Source: Marisimplicoccus sp038110465 (GTDB lineage: Bacteria > Bacteroidota > Bacteroidia > Flavobacteriales > Flavobacteriaceae). From it: a DNA stretch of 64,000 bases. The stretch's first letter is position 1, and each line of letters opens with the position of its first letter. The notes beneath the pieces were generated by a model. The model had not been told where the DNA came from. It worked only from the letters and a program-made list of their open reading frames with translations, and ran no database searches. The position numbers were made by a program, and so were the translations under genes. Shown one piece after another: positions 44,407-53,225 of this stretch. The stretch is from positions 124,001 through 188,000 of the forward strand of contig JAYNJU010000002.1 of the NCBI GenBank assembly GCA_038110465.1, read 5' to 3'.

Positions 44407-45597
44407 TCAGTTAAGTGCAGATTGCACCTTATAAGCAGCTTCATCAAATGCAGTAGCAGATAAAACATTTAAACCAGAATTATCAATAATACTCTTGGCT
44501 TTATCTGAATTTGTTCCTTGAAGTCGAACAATAATAGGTATATCAATATTTTCTAGATTTTTATAGGCAGAAACGATTCCCTCAGCAACTCTATCGCATC
44601 TAACTATACCTCCAAAAATATTTACAAGAATTGCTTTTACATTTGAATCTCTCAAAATTAATCTAAATGCCTTTTCAACTCTTTCTGAATCAGCAGTTCC
44701 TCCAACATCTAAAAAGTTTGCAGGCTCTCCACCTGCAAGTTTTATAAGGTCCATGGTAGCCATAGCTAAACCTGCACCGTTAACCATACAACCTACATTT
44801 CCATCTAGATCAACATAATTAAGACCGCTTTCTCTTGCTTCAACTTCTACAGGATTTTCTTCAGTTAAGTCCCTCATAGACTCATAATTAGTATGTCTAA
44901 ATAGGGCGTTCTCATCGATTGTTACTTTTGAATCAACAGCAATTATTTTATCATCTGATGCTTTTAATACTGGGTTGATTTCAAATAAAGAAGCATCAGA
45001 ATTTGAATAAGCATTGTATAGATTAGTTACAAATTTCACCATATTCCTAAATGACTCTCCTTTTAACCCAAGATTAAAAGATATTTTTCTTGCTTGAAAA
45101 GGCAATATCCCCAAACCAGGATCAATTTCTTCATTAAATATCAACTCAGGAGTGTTTTCTGCTACAGACTCTATATCAACACCTCCCTCTGTAGAATAAA
45201 CAATCATATTTTTTGATGAAGATCTATTTAGAAGTACTGATATATAAAACTCTTTTCTTTCTGAATTACCATCATAGTATACATCTTCAGCTACTAATAC
45301 TTTGTTAACTAGCTTACCTTCTTTAGAAGTCTGAGGGGTTACTAGATTCATACCTATTATTTCAGAAGATATCTTTTTTACTTCTTCAAGATTCTTAGCA
45401 ATTTTTACACCTCCTCCTTTACCTCTTCCACCAGCATGAATTTGAGCTTTAATTACAAATATATTTGTGCCAGTCTCTTTTTCAAGTTTTTTTGCACATT
45501 CAACAGCTTCTTCTGGAGTGTTTGCTACATATCCTCTTTGTATGGATACATTAAAATTTTCTAATAATTGCTTTCCTTGATACTCATGTAAATTCAT
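44407..45597 (-). CDS. sucC: Succinyl-CoA synthetase beta subunit (ADP-forming type)
   Basis: 396 residues. An ATP-grasp domain opens with MNLHEYQGKQLLENF and contains KAQIHAGGRGKGGGVK; the C-terminal CoA-ligase part has FLDVGGTADSERVEKAF and VNIFGGIVRCDRVAEGI. With SucD it converts succinyl-CoA to succinate and a nucleoside triphosphate in the citric-acid cycle. sucD is not adjacent, so the two subunits are encoded apart. A -7 box lies five bases before the ATG. Confidence 0.97.
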   Translation of the reverse strand: MNLHEYQGKQLLENFNVSIQRGYVANTPEEAVECAKKLEKETGTNIFVIKAQIHAGGRGKGGGVKIAKNLEEVKKISSEIIGMNLVTPQTSKEGKLVNKVLVAEDVYYDGNSERKEFYISVLLNRSSSKNMIVYSTEGGVDIESVAENTPELIFNEEIDPGLGILPFQARKISFNLGLKGESFRNMVKFVTNLYNAYSNSDASLFEINPVLKASDDKIIAVDSKVTIDENALFRHTNYESMRDLTEENPVEVEARESGLNYVDLDGNVGCMVNGAGLAMATMDLIKLAGGEPANFLDVGGTADSERVEKAFRLILRDSNVKAILVNIFGGIVRCDRVAEGIVSAYKNLENIDIPIIVRLQGTNSDKAKSIIDNSGLNVLSATAFDEAAYKVQSALN

Positions 45598-45602
45598 GGC
45601 GA

Positions 45603-45610
45603 CAAATATA
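45603..45610 (-). promoter_or_regulatory. -7 promoter box of sucC (TATATTTG), near-leaderless
   Basis: An exact minus-strand TAnnTTTG match five bases before the sucC ATG. A TTTC at 45632-45635 with a 21-nt spacer is the best -33 candidate and overlaps the -33 box of the divergent lysA promoter. Confidence 0.6.
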
Positions 45611-45628
45611 GCTACAAAACTTAAGAAA

Positions 45629-45659
45629 TTTGAAATAATTAAAATCAGATTTATATTTA
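45629..45659 (+). promoter_or_regulatory. Promoter of lysA (TTTG-N19-TATATTTA)
   Basis: TTTG at 45629-45632, a 19-nt spacer and TATATTTA at 45652-45659, which misses the consensus only at the last base. It ends 15 nt before the lysA ATG and sits back to back with the sucC promoter. Confidence 0.65.
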
Positions 45660-45674
45660 GACTTTATTATTTAA

Positions 45675-46883
45675 ATGGACATTGAAAAACTCCTTGAAGC
45701 ATCAAAAAAATTTGGCACCCCTCTATATGTTTATGATTTAAACACTATAGAAAAACAATACAATAAACTGAAAGAAAATTTAAGTAAAATTGAAAATTTT
45801 AAAATTCATTTTGCTGTCAAATCTTTATCGAATATATCTGTATTAAAATATATTAAATTACTTGGAGCTGGAATTGATGCAGTTTCAATAGAGGAGGTAA
45901 AAATATGTTTAAAATGTGGATTTTCTCCTGATGAAATTATCTATACACCTAATGGAGTTGATATAGAAGAAGTTCAAGAAGCATTTTCTTTGGGTGTAAA
46001 GTTAAATTTAGATAGTATAGAAACTATAAGGGATTTTTCAAAAATTTATAAAAATCAATCTATTACAGTTAGAATAAATCCAGGCATATATGCTGGAGGT
46101 AATGATAAAATAAGTGTAGGTCATAATAAATCTAAATTTGGGCTATCAGAAGATAAAATTCCTCAACTACTAAAGATGGAAGAAAGAAGAGAGATAAAAG
46201 TAACTGGCCTTCATATTCATACTGGAAGTGATATTTTAAATAACAGTGATTTTGAACAAGGAATTAAAAAAGTGTTTTCTATTGCAAGTATATTTAAAAA
46301 TGTAAATACACTTGATTTAGGTGGAGGCATTAAAGTAGCATATTTTGAAGGAGACTCAGAGACTGATTTGAGTGCTTATAGTAAAGTAATTAAAACAGAA
46401 GTTGATTTATTTAAAGAAAATGAAGATAGGATCTTAAAAATAATTGTTGAGCCAGGCAAGTTTTTAGTGAGCAGCTCAGGCTTTTTCTTAACAAAAGTTA
46501 ATAATATTAAATCCTCTATGGATCAAGACTTTGTTCAAGTAAATTCAGGATTTAATCATTTAGTAAGACCTATGCTTTATGGTTCTCACCATGACATTAT
46601 TAACTTATCTAATCCCGATGATTCTCTTAAAGAATATGATGTTGTAGGATACATTTGTGAAAAAGACACTTTTGCTGAAAACAGATTAATATCTAAAATT
46701 TCAAAAGATGATATTTTGTGCTTTAAAAACGCTGGAGCATATGGCTATTCAATGTCCAGTAATTATAACAGCAGACTCAAACCAGCTGAGGTTTGTATTT
46801 TAAATGGTGAACTCAAAAAAATTAGAAATAAGCAAGACTTCGATGACATTGTTAAAGACCAAATTGATATTTTTGAAAGTTAA
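45675..46883 (+). CDS. lysA: Diaminopimelate decarboxylase
   Basis: 402 residues of the fold III PLP decarboxylase family. It converts meso-diaminopimelate to lysine. HFAVKSLSN near residue 47 holds the PLP lysine, GLHIHTGSDI the ring-stacking His, LDLGGGIKV the phosphate site, VEPGKFLVSS an active-site block, and the CEKDTFAE segment takes the place of the usual CESGD. NAGAYGYSMSSNYNSR is near the end. The enzyme is monocistronic with its own promoter and a hairpin behind it. Confidence 0.94.
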   Translation: MDIEKLLEASKKFGTPLYVYDLNTIEKQYNKLKENLSKIENFKIHFAVKSLSNISVLKYIKLLGAGIDAVSIEEVKICLKCGFSPDEIIYTPNGVDIEEVQEAFSLGVKLNLDSIETIRDFSKIYKNQSITVRINPGIYAGGNDKISVGHNKSKFGLSEDKIPQLLKMEERREIKVTGLHIHTGSDILNNSDFEQGIKKVFSIASIFKNVNTLDLGGGIKVAYFEGDSETDLSAYSKVIKTEVDLFKENEDRILKIIVEPGKFLVSSSGFFLTKVNNIKSSMDQDFVQVNSGFNHLVRPMLYGSHHDIINLSNPDDSLKEYDVVGYICEKDTFAENRLISKISKDDILCFKNAGAYGYSMSSNYNSRLKPAEVCILNGELKKIRNKQDFDDIVKDQIDIFES

Positions 46884-46885
46884 AT

Positions 46886-46908
46886 AAACTTATTTCAATA
46901 ATAAGTTT
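46886..46908 (+). terminator. Hairpin after lysA
   Basis: AAACTTATT and AATAAGTTT form a perfect 9-bp stem with a 5-nt loop, starting two bases after the lysA stop. The tail is TTTCT rather than a long T-tract, so termination would be moderate. Confidence 0.5.
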
Positions 46909-46961
46909 CTAAGATTAAGTTAATATTTAATAAAATATTGAAAACATTTATTATTAATAAT

Positions 46962-46969
46962 TAAGTTTG
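46962..46969 (+). promoter_or_regulatory. -7 promoter box (TAAGTTTG) of the gene before the gap
   Basis: An exact TAnnTTTG match, 14 nt before the ATG at 46984; ATTG at 46937-46940 with a 21-nt spacer may be the -33 box. Confidence 0.6.
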
Positions 46970-46983
46970 CCAAAAATTAAACA

Positions 46984-47180
46984 ATGAAAAATCTCATTTT
47001 ATCAACTACAGCTCTATTTTTTACCTTAAGCATATATTCTCAAGGTAATATTAATGGAAACCTTGTAGGTTCTTCACAACAAGCATTAATAGATCTTGGA
47101 AATAGATCGCCAAGATCACTACAACCAGAAAATATTCAAGGAAGTCATTATTTTGATCAAGATTTTAAGCTTGCAAAGCT
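46984..47180 (+). CDS. Secreted protein, 3' end lost in the assembly gap
   Basis: The first ~65 residues are visible. A signal peptide with a clear h-region (ILSTTALFFTLSIYSQG) is followed by GNLVGSSQQALIDLGNRS and GSHYFDQDFKLAKL, where the gap begins. I do not recognise the family, and total length is unknown. It has its own promoter, so it is probably a real gene. Whether it belongs with the SusCD locus downstream cannot be decided because the 100 N need not reflect the real distance. Confidence 0.7.
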
Positions 47181-47280
47181 NNNNNNNNNNNNNNNNNNNN
47201 NNNNNNNNNNNNNNNNNNNNNNNNNNNNNNNNNNNNNNNNNNNNNNNNNNNNNNNNNNNNNNNNNNNNNNNNNNNNNNNN
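47181..47280. other. Assembly gap (100 N)
   Basis: Exactly 100 N, the conventional placeholder for a gap of unknown size between contigs. The order of the two flanking contigs is inferred by the assembler. The sequence after it (47281-47413) is AT-rich non-coding leader with the susC promoter. Confidence 0.99.
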
Positions 47281-47319
47281 TTGCTATTTTTTTAATTTTT
47301 CAATAATAAAAATTAATTC

Positions 47320-47353
47320 TTTGTTTTTTTTTTGAATTATTGATGTATCTTAG
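47320..47353 (+). promoter_or_regulatory. Putative promoter of the SusCD operon (TTTG-N22-TATCTTAG)
   Basis: TTTG at 47320-47323 and TATCTTAG at 47346-47353. The -7 box differs from TAnnTTTG at one base but equals the octamer before nrnA. About 60 nt of untranslated leader follow before the susC ATG, long for this genome. Confidence 0.5.
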
Positions 47354-47413
47354 CGTTTACGAAAAATTTAAGAAAATTTTAACAAAAATTTATTAATAAC
47401 TAAATAACTAAGT

Positions 47414-50400
47414 ATGAAAAGCTTATTCAGATTACTAGTGGTTTTCTTGTTAACGGCTCAAATGTCGTTTGCACAGAAGACGGTAACTGGTGTTGTTTCT
47501 GACAGCGATGGTCTTCCTTTACCGGGAGCTACTGTTCTTGTTCAGGGTACAACTACTGGTGTAACCACTGATTTCGACGGAAACTTTTCTATTAATGTTG
47601 CTGAAGGCCAGACTCTGGAATTCAGTTTCGTTGGTTATGAAACTGCAGCTGTAGCTGTAGGGGCAGGCAACGTCATTAATGTAACTCTTTCCCTTGGAAC
47701 TCAACTTGAAGAAGTTATCGTAACCAGTTTAGGTATTACTAGAGAAAAACGTGCACTAGGATATGCTGTATCTGAGGTTGACAATAGTCAAATCGAAAGT
47801 AGAGCTTCTGGTGATGTTGCGCGTGTACTTTCTGGTAAAGCTTCTGGTGTACAAGTAACTAATCAAGGTGGTATTTCTGGATCAGGAACAAGTGTTGTAA
47901 TTAGAGGTTTAAGTACCTTTAGTTCATCAAACCAACCTTTGTTTGTTGTTGATGGTGTGCCTTTCGCATCCGATACAAACGCAATGGGTGGTTTCACTTC
48001 AGGTAACAATGGTTCCTCAAGATTCCTTGATCTAGATCCTAATAATATTGAATCTGTTAACGTTCTTAAAGGTTTAGCTGCGGCTACACTTTATGGTTCG
48101 GAAGGTAGAAACGGTGTAATTCTTATTACAACTAAATCCGGTACTACAGCTTCAGGTGCTAAAGCTCTTAAAAATGAAGTAACTGTGAATACATCTTACT
48201 TTGTAAATGAGCTGGCGATGAAGCCAGATTTTCAAATGGAATATGGTAATGGTTTTAACCAAAACTTTGGTTGGTTCTTTTCTAACTGGGGTCCAAGCTT
48301 CAGAGAAGGTGGTCCTGCAGGATGGGGAAAGCAAGCAGCTATTAATGGTGCTTCATCAGGGCAACCTGGTTTCTTAATCCACCCATATGTAAATAACTTA
48401 AACTCAAGATTCCTTGCAAGAGATCTATTACCATTAATTGGTTTATCTATGGACTCTCTTTGGGAATGGAAACCTTATGACAGTGTTGGTGATTTATTCC
48501 AACCTGGATCAATTGTTAATACGAACATAAACTTTAGAGGAAACTCAAGTGATGGTAAAGTTCAATATAACGTTAACTATGGTAATTTAGATGACCAAGG
48601 ATTTACTCCGGGTAACACTCTAAGAAGAAACAACATTAGTTTCGGTGGTAGAGCTGTTTTATCTAATGGATTTACAGTTAATGGAACTGTTAACTATTCA
48701 TTTACTGACTTTAAAACTCCTCCAATTGCTGCTGCTTATAGTAGTGGTAGTTCTGATTCGTCGCTTTATGGAAACGTTTTCTATACTCCAAGATCGGTTG
48801 GTATAAAAGAACTTCCATATGCTCACCCTATTACTGGAGCATCTATTTATTATAGATCTTCAAATGGTATTCAACACCCTCTATGGACTGTTAATAATAC
48901 TGGTGATGCTCAAGCTACTCACAGACTTTATGGTGGAGCAACTGTTCAATACGATATTAATGACAACCTTAACCTTCAATATAGATATGGTTATGACGTA
49001 TATAGCGAAGACAACACAAGTTACCAAAATAAAGGTGGTATTGATGGAAGCTTAGAGTCACAATCTGGATTCTACGAAAAATGGAATAACACTGCTACTA
49101 TATTTAACCACCAAGTTACTATTAACGGTGATTTTGAATTAGATAGCGATTGGGGTATGACATTTAACGCTGGTGCTACTTCTAATGCGAGAGAATATGA
49201 TAGAAACGGTGTAAGAAGTACTGGTCAAAACGTATTTAACGTATTAAGACATTATAACTTTAACTCACAAGAAGAAATTGAATTTTACTCAAGAAGAAAC
49301 GTGCTTGGGGTATTTGCACAAACTGCATTAGATTATCAAGATTACTTGTACTTTACATTAGCTGCTAGAACTGATTGGGTTTCTAACCTATCAGAAGAAA
49401 ACAGATCTATTACTTACCCTTCTGCAAGTATTTCTTTCGTACCAACATCTGTTTTAGACTTTGGTAACTTACCAATTGATTTCTTAAAAGTTAGAGCTAG
49501 TTATGGTACATCAGCAACATATCCTGGTGGATATCCAATTGCGTCAGTACTTAACTTAGATACAAAAGACTTTAGAATAGATGGTGTAGATGTAATTACA
49601 AACACTTCTGGTTCTTCACTTGGTAACACTGGATTAAAGCCTGAGTTATTAGGAGAACTTGAGTTTGGTATTGAAGCGAATCTATTTGATAATAGATTTT
49701 CAGCTGAAGTATCTTACTTTAACAGAACAACTACTGACCTGATAATCACTCAACCACTTGACCCTTCAACTGGTTATACTTCTACTAGTACAAACATCGG
49801 TGAGATAAGTGCTACTGGATGGGAAGTTGATTTAAGTTTTGATTGGGTGAGAGGTGATAAATTAAACTGGAACACAGCTGTTAATTATACAACTAACCAA
49901 GCAATTGTTGAAGATCTAGGTCAAAATACTGACCAAATTGTTTACGCAGGATTCTCAACTCTTGGTAACGCAGCAATTCCAGGATTACCTTTAACTTCAA
50001 TGATTGGAACTTCAGTTTTAAGAAACTCAAATGGTGAACCTTTAGTTGATGCTTCAGGTAACTATGGTACAAACAATGATACTAACTATAAGACTAACCC
50101 GTATTCATTAATTGGTGATGGAAATCCTGATTTCATTGCTAACATCTCTAATACGATTTCTTATGGTAACTTATCATTTAACTTCTTATTCAACGCTACA
50201 ATTGGTGGTGATATGCAATCAAGTTATATAATGACATTACTTGGTCGTGGTATTACTACTGATACAGTTGATAGAGAATTACCTTATATTTTACCAGGTG
50301 TTCTTGCTGATGGATCTCCAAATAACAAGCAAATTGATAACGCTACAACTTATTTTGGTAACTTAATTTTAGGTGCTGATGAGTTAAGAGTTTGGGATGC

Positions 50401-50653
50401 TAGTGTATTAAGACTTAGTGAAGTATCATTAACATATGACTTACCTTCAAAGTGGTTAGAATCTACTCCTTTTGGAGCTGTTTCAATTGCTGCGCAAGGT
50501 TTCAACCTATGGTATGATGCATACAACACTCCTGAAGGAATGAGCTATGATCCAAACATCGCCGGTCTTGGTGTTGGAAACGGATCAGGTTTCGAGTACT
50601 TCAATGGTGTTAGTGCTAAAAGGTATGGTGTAAGTTTAAAATTGACATTTTAA
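47414..50653 (+). CDS. SusC/RagA-family TonB-linked outer-membrane receptor
   Basis: 1079 residues. A signal peptide (LLVVFLLTAQMSFAQ) is followed by a carboxypeptidase-regulatory-like domain (VTGVVSDSDGLPLPGATV, residues ~22-95), a TonB-box-like EEVIVTSLG near 99, the plug (residues ~110-230, GKASGVQVTNQGG and VVIRGLSTF) and the 22-strand barrel ending in SLKLTF. It imports its ligand with energy from TonB, together with the SusD partner next door. The ligand is unknown: no glycoside hydrolase or peptidase is nearby. Codon choice (many AAC, TTC, CTT, GGT) differs from its neighbours, suggesting strong expression. Confidence 0.96.
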   Translation: MKSLFRLLVVFLLTAQMSFAQKTVTGVVSDSDGLPLPGATVLVQGTTTGVTTDFDGNFSINVAEGQTLEFSFVGYETAAVAVGAGNVINVTLSLGTQLEEVIVTSLGITREKRALGYAVSEVDNSQIESRASGDVARVLSGKASGVQVTNQGGISGSGTSVVIRGLSTFSSSNQPLFVVDGVPFASDTNAMGGFTSGNNGSSRFLDLDPNNIESVNVLKGLAAATLYGSEGRNGVILITTKSGTTASGAKALKNEVTVNTSYFVNELAMKPDFQMEYGNGFNQNFGWFFSNWGPSFREGGPAGWGKQAAINGASSGQPGFLIHPYVNNLNSRFLARDLLPLIGLSMDSLWEWKPYDSVGDLFQPGSIVNTNINFRGNSSDGKVQYNVNYGNLDDQGFTPGNTLRRNNISFGGRAVLSNGFTVNGTVNYSFTDFKTPPIAAAYSSGSSDSSLYGNVFYTPRSVGIKELPYAHPITGASIYYRSSNGIQHPLWTVNNTGDAQATHRLYGGATVQYDINDNLNLQYRYGYDVYSEDNTSYQNKGGIDGSLESQSGFYEKWNNTATIFNHQVTINGDFELDSDWGMTFNAGATSNAREYDRNGVRSTGQNVFNVLRHYNFNSQEEIEFYSRRNVLGVFAQTALDYQDYLYFTLAARTDWVSNLSEENRSITYPSASISFVPTSVLDFGNLPIDFLKVRASYGTSATYPGGYPIASVLNLDTKDFRIDGVDVITNTSGSSLGNTGLKPELLGELEFGIEANLFDNRFSAEVSYFNRTTTDLIITQPLDPSTGYTSTSTNIGEISATGWEVDLSFDWVRGDKLNWNTAVNYTTNQAIVEDLGQNTDQIVYAGFSTLGNAAIPGLPLTSMIGTSVLRNSNGEPLVDASGNYGTNNDTNYKTNPYSLIGDGNPDFIANISNTISYGNLSFNFLFNATIGGDMQSSYIMTLLGRGITTDTVDRELPYILPGVLADGSPNNKQIDNATTYFGNLILGADELRVWDASVLRLSEVSLTYDLPSKWLESTPFGAVSIAAQGFNLWYDAYNTPEGMSYDPNIAGLGVGNGSGFEYFNGVSAKRYGVSLKLTF

Positions 50654-50671
50654 TTAGTAAATATTTAGATT

Positions 50672-52273
50672 ATGAAAAAATTAAACATACTTTCGATTTT
50701 AGCTTTAACAAGCTTAGTAGTATTAAGCTCGTGTGAGACAACTGAGTTAGACTTAACTTCTAACCCTAATGCATTGAGTCCAGAGCAAGCAAGTACAGAC
50801 TTATTCATTAACAACATACAAGAGGACTTTGCTTCTTTTGTAAGTTCGATGGGTGATGTAGGTGCTAGACTTACTAGAGTAGCTCACATGGGTGGTGATA
50901 GATCTTATAGAGATAATTACAGTCCATCTTCATTCTCAGGTGCATGGGCGAGTGCCTACCAGGGAATGATGGAGGATATTAGGTTAATGAATATTTTAGC
51001 TGATGAAAACGGACTTACATACTATAAAGGTATGGGGCAAGTGATTCAAGCTTACATAGCATTAACTCTTGTAGATTATTTTGGTGATGTACCATACAGC
51101 GAGGCTCTTCAAGGTGCTGATAACCTTAACCCTGCTGCTGACTCTGGTGCTTCAGTATATGATGCTGCAATATCTTTACTTGATGCTGCTATTAGTAACT
51201 TTAACCAAGGTGGTGCTACTCCTCAATATGATATGTTCTATGGAGGATCTGCTGCTGGTTGGATTAAAGCTGCAAACAGTATTAAGAAAAGAGCTTACTT
51301 AAACCTAGGAGACTACGGTGCGTACAGCTCAATTACAAATTATATTAAAACTAATTCTGATGATTTCGAATTCTCATGGGGAACTAACGAAGTAAACCCT
51401 GATACTAGACATCCAATCTATAGATATAACTATACCAATACAGGTGCTAGTGATTATCAACCTAACTGGATGATGAATCTAATGATGACTGGTAGAAATG
51501 GAATGAGAGATCCAAGAATTAACTATATGTACTATAGACAAGTTTCTGCAACTCCAGGTGCTGATGGCCCTGCTGATGAGATTAGTCTTGAGTGTTCTGT
51601 GCCAGGTTACTATATTGAACCACACAGAGTAGCATATGGATTATATTGTAACCTTCCTGAAGGATATTGGGGAAGAGATCATGGAAATGATGAAGGTATT
51701 CCACCAGATGGATTCAAAAGAACACTAATGGGTATTTACCCAGCAGGTGGTGCTTATGATGACGCAAGTTATAGATCACTAGGTAATGGTGATGGACAAG
51801 GTGGTCAAGGGATAACTCCAGTTATATCTGCTGCATTAATGCATTTCTTAGATGCTGAGGTAGCTGTAATGACAGGTGGTGACCCAACAACTTCAACTCT
51901 TGCAGGTATTTCTGCCAACTTAGATAAAGTTGACGATATGCCAGGAGCTCCTGCGCTTTCTGCTGCAACAAAAGATGCGTTTATTGCAAATTTTGCTGCT
52001 GATTGGACTGCTGCTGATTTAAATGGCAAGCTAGAACTATGGTCAGAAGAGCTTTGGAAAACTCAAAGAGGAAATGGAATAGATGCATATAACTCTTACA
52101 GAAGAAATGGATATCCTAAGAATCTTCAACCTACGGTTGAGCCTGATCCAGGACCATTCCCTGTATCTATGTGGTATCCACAAAACTATGCAGCTAACAA
52201 CTCAAATGTTACTCAGAAAGCTGATTTAACAGGAAGAGTATTTTGGAACACTAACGGACCAGCGGTCGACTAA
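50672..52273 (+). CDS. SusD/RagB-family nutrient-binding lipoprotein (SusD-like_2 type)
   Basis: 533 residues. A lipoprotein signal ends in VLSSC. The body resembles SusD-like_2 proteins: a helical TPR-like framework starting with NPNALSPEQAS, then SSFSGAWASAYQGMMEDIR, KGMGQVIQAYIALTLVDYFGD-type helices and YPKNLQPTVEPDPGP near the end. It should cap the SusC barrel and capture substrate at the cell surface. The start is 18 nt after susC. The inserted acidic stretch around residues 390-450 is rich in Ala and Asp. Confidence 0.94.
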   Translation: MKKLNILSILALTSLVVLSSCETTELDLTSNPNALSPEQASTDLFINNIQEDFASFVSSMGDVGARLTRVAHMGGDRSYRDNYSPSSFSGAWASAYQGMMEDIRLMNILADENGLTYYKGMGQVIQAYIALTLVDYFGDVPYSEALQGADNLNPAADSGASVYDAAISLLDAAISNFNQGGATPQYDMFYGGSAAGWIKAANSIKKRAYLNLGDYGAYSSITNYIKTNSDDFEFSWGTNEVNPDTRHPIYRYNYTNTGASDYQPNWMMNLMMTGRNGMRDPRINYMYYRQVSATPGADGPADEISLECSVPGYYIEPHRVAYGLYCNLPEGYWGRDHGNDEGIPPDGFKRTLMGIYPAGGAYDDASYRSLGNGDGQGGQGITPVISAALMHFLDAEVAVMTGGDPTTSTLAGISANLDKVDDMPGAPALSAATKDAFIANFAADWTAADLNGKLELWSEELWKTQRGNGIDAYNSYRRNGYPKNLQPTVEPDPGPFPVSMWYPQNYAANNSNVTQKADLTGRVFWNTNGPAVD

Positions 52274-52285
52274 ATTTAAATTATC

Positions 52286-53158
52286 ATGAAAAAATTATTT
52301 ATATACTTTAGTTTAATTTCTCTAGTAGTTTCATGTTCAAAAGATTTTTCGTCTGATGAATATGGTGGTTACGAGATGTTTACCGACTACATGTTAAAAG
52401 AATACGTTCAAGGTGCTGCCTTAAGAAATATCTCTCAAACTGGAGAGTTTCAAGCAGCTACTCCTAACACATCTGTTGTTAGCTGGACGTTTGAACCACA
52501 CGATGCTGAAAACGGTGGTTTAACTCAAAACGTTGAGATGTATTTATCATATAACTCTGGTCCAGAGATTCTTTATAAGACTATTCAAAGATCAGAAATG
52601 TATGAAGGTGAAGTTGGACTTCCTAGATTTGATTTAACTCTTACTCTAAATGAAGCACTTGGTGCACTAGGTAAATCTAGTTTTAGTGGTAACGATGTAA
52701 TCAACGTTAGATTTCAATTAAATCTAACTGATGGAAGATCTTACTCAAGATCATCTGTAACTGGAGCTATGACTCAGTCTTACTTTAGATCTCCTTTCTT
52801 ATATCCACTTATTATTGGATGTAGATTTGATGCGAACAATACTGGATCTGTAGCAGGTATCTATACTATTAATGGTCAAGATAGCTATGGTGATGGTTGG
52901 AATGGAGCAACAGTCGAATTTACTGTTGATGGTGTAACAACTGTCTTCACTTTCGATGATGGTTCAGAGGGTAGTACTACTATCACTGTTCCTTCTTCAG
53001 CTTCAACTGTTGGTATTGCATTCACTTCAGGTGACTGGGATAGTGAAGTTACTTATCAAGTTGTATGGACAGATTTAAATGGTAATAATGGTCAAACTGC
53101 TTTATCGGACGGTACAAGTCCTGCAGTTGGATTTAAATCATTAAACATTTGTCAATAA
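52286..53158 (+). CDS. SusCD-associated lipoprotein with a DSYGDGWNG domain, unknown function
   Basis: 290 residues, 12 nt after susD. A lipoprotein signal ends in SLVVSC. The N-terminal ~190 residues are beta-rich (VVSWTFEPHDAENGG, NVEMYLSYNSGPE, VINVRFQLNLTDGRSYSRSS). The last ~100 hold a second beta domain starting YTINGQDSYGDGWNGATVEF, a motif found in many secreted Bacteroidota proteins. By position it is probably a surface ligand-binding lipoprotein of the same complex, comparable in role to SusE/SusF, though not recognisably homologous to them. A strong terminator closes the operon. Confidence 0.82.
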   Translation: MKKLFIYFSLISLVVSCSKDFSSDEYGGYEMFTDYMLKEYVQGAALRNISQTGEFQAATPNTSVVSWTFEPHDAENGGLTQNVEMYLSYNSGPEILYKTIQRSEMYEGEVGLPRFDLTLTLNEALGALGKSSFSGNDVINVRFQLNLTDGRSYSRSSVTGAMTQSYFRSPFLYPLIIGCRFDANNTGSVAGIYTINGQDSYGDGWNGATVEFTVDGVTTVFTFDDGSEGSTTITVPSSASTVGIAFTSGDWDSEVTYQVVWTDLNGNNGQTALSDGTSPAVGFKSLNICQ

Positions 53159-53176
53159 TTTGATAAAGGAAATTTT

Positions 53177-53208
53177 AAAAAGGAGGTTTTTTAACCTCCT
53201 TTTTTTTT
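53177..53208 (+). terminator. Terminator of the SusCD operon
   Basis: AAAAAGGAGGTT and AACCTCCTTTTT form a 12-bp stem with a TTTT loop, followed by a run of T to 53208. It is among the strongest intrinsic terminators in the window. Confidence 0.92.
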
Positions 53209-53211
53209 ATC

Positions 53212-53219
53212 TAAATTTG
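53212..53219 (+). promoter_or_regulatory. -7 promoter box of rlmB (TAAATTTG), near-leaderless
   Basis: An exact TAnnTTTG match directly behind the SusCD terminator and six bases before the rlmB ATG. The -33 region would fall on the terminator hairpin. Confidence 0.6.
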
Positions 53220-53225
53220 AACTAA

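Noticed and set aside
47096..47335. Reading frames running through the N gap
   Set aside because: Translation across placeholder bases has no meaning; only the part before 47181 is kept.
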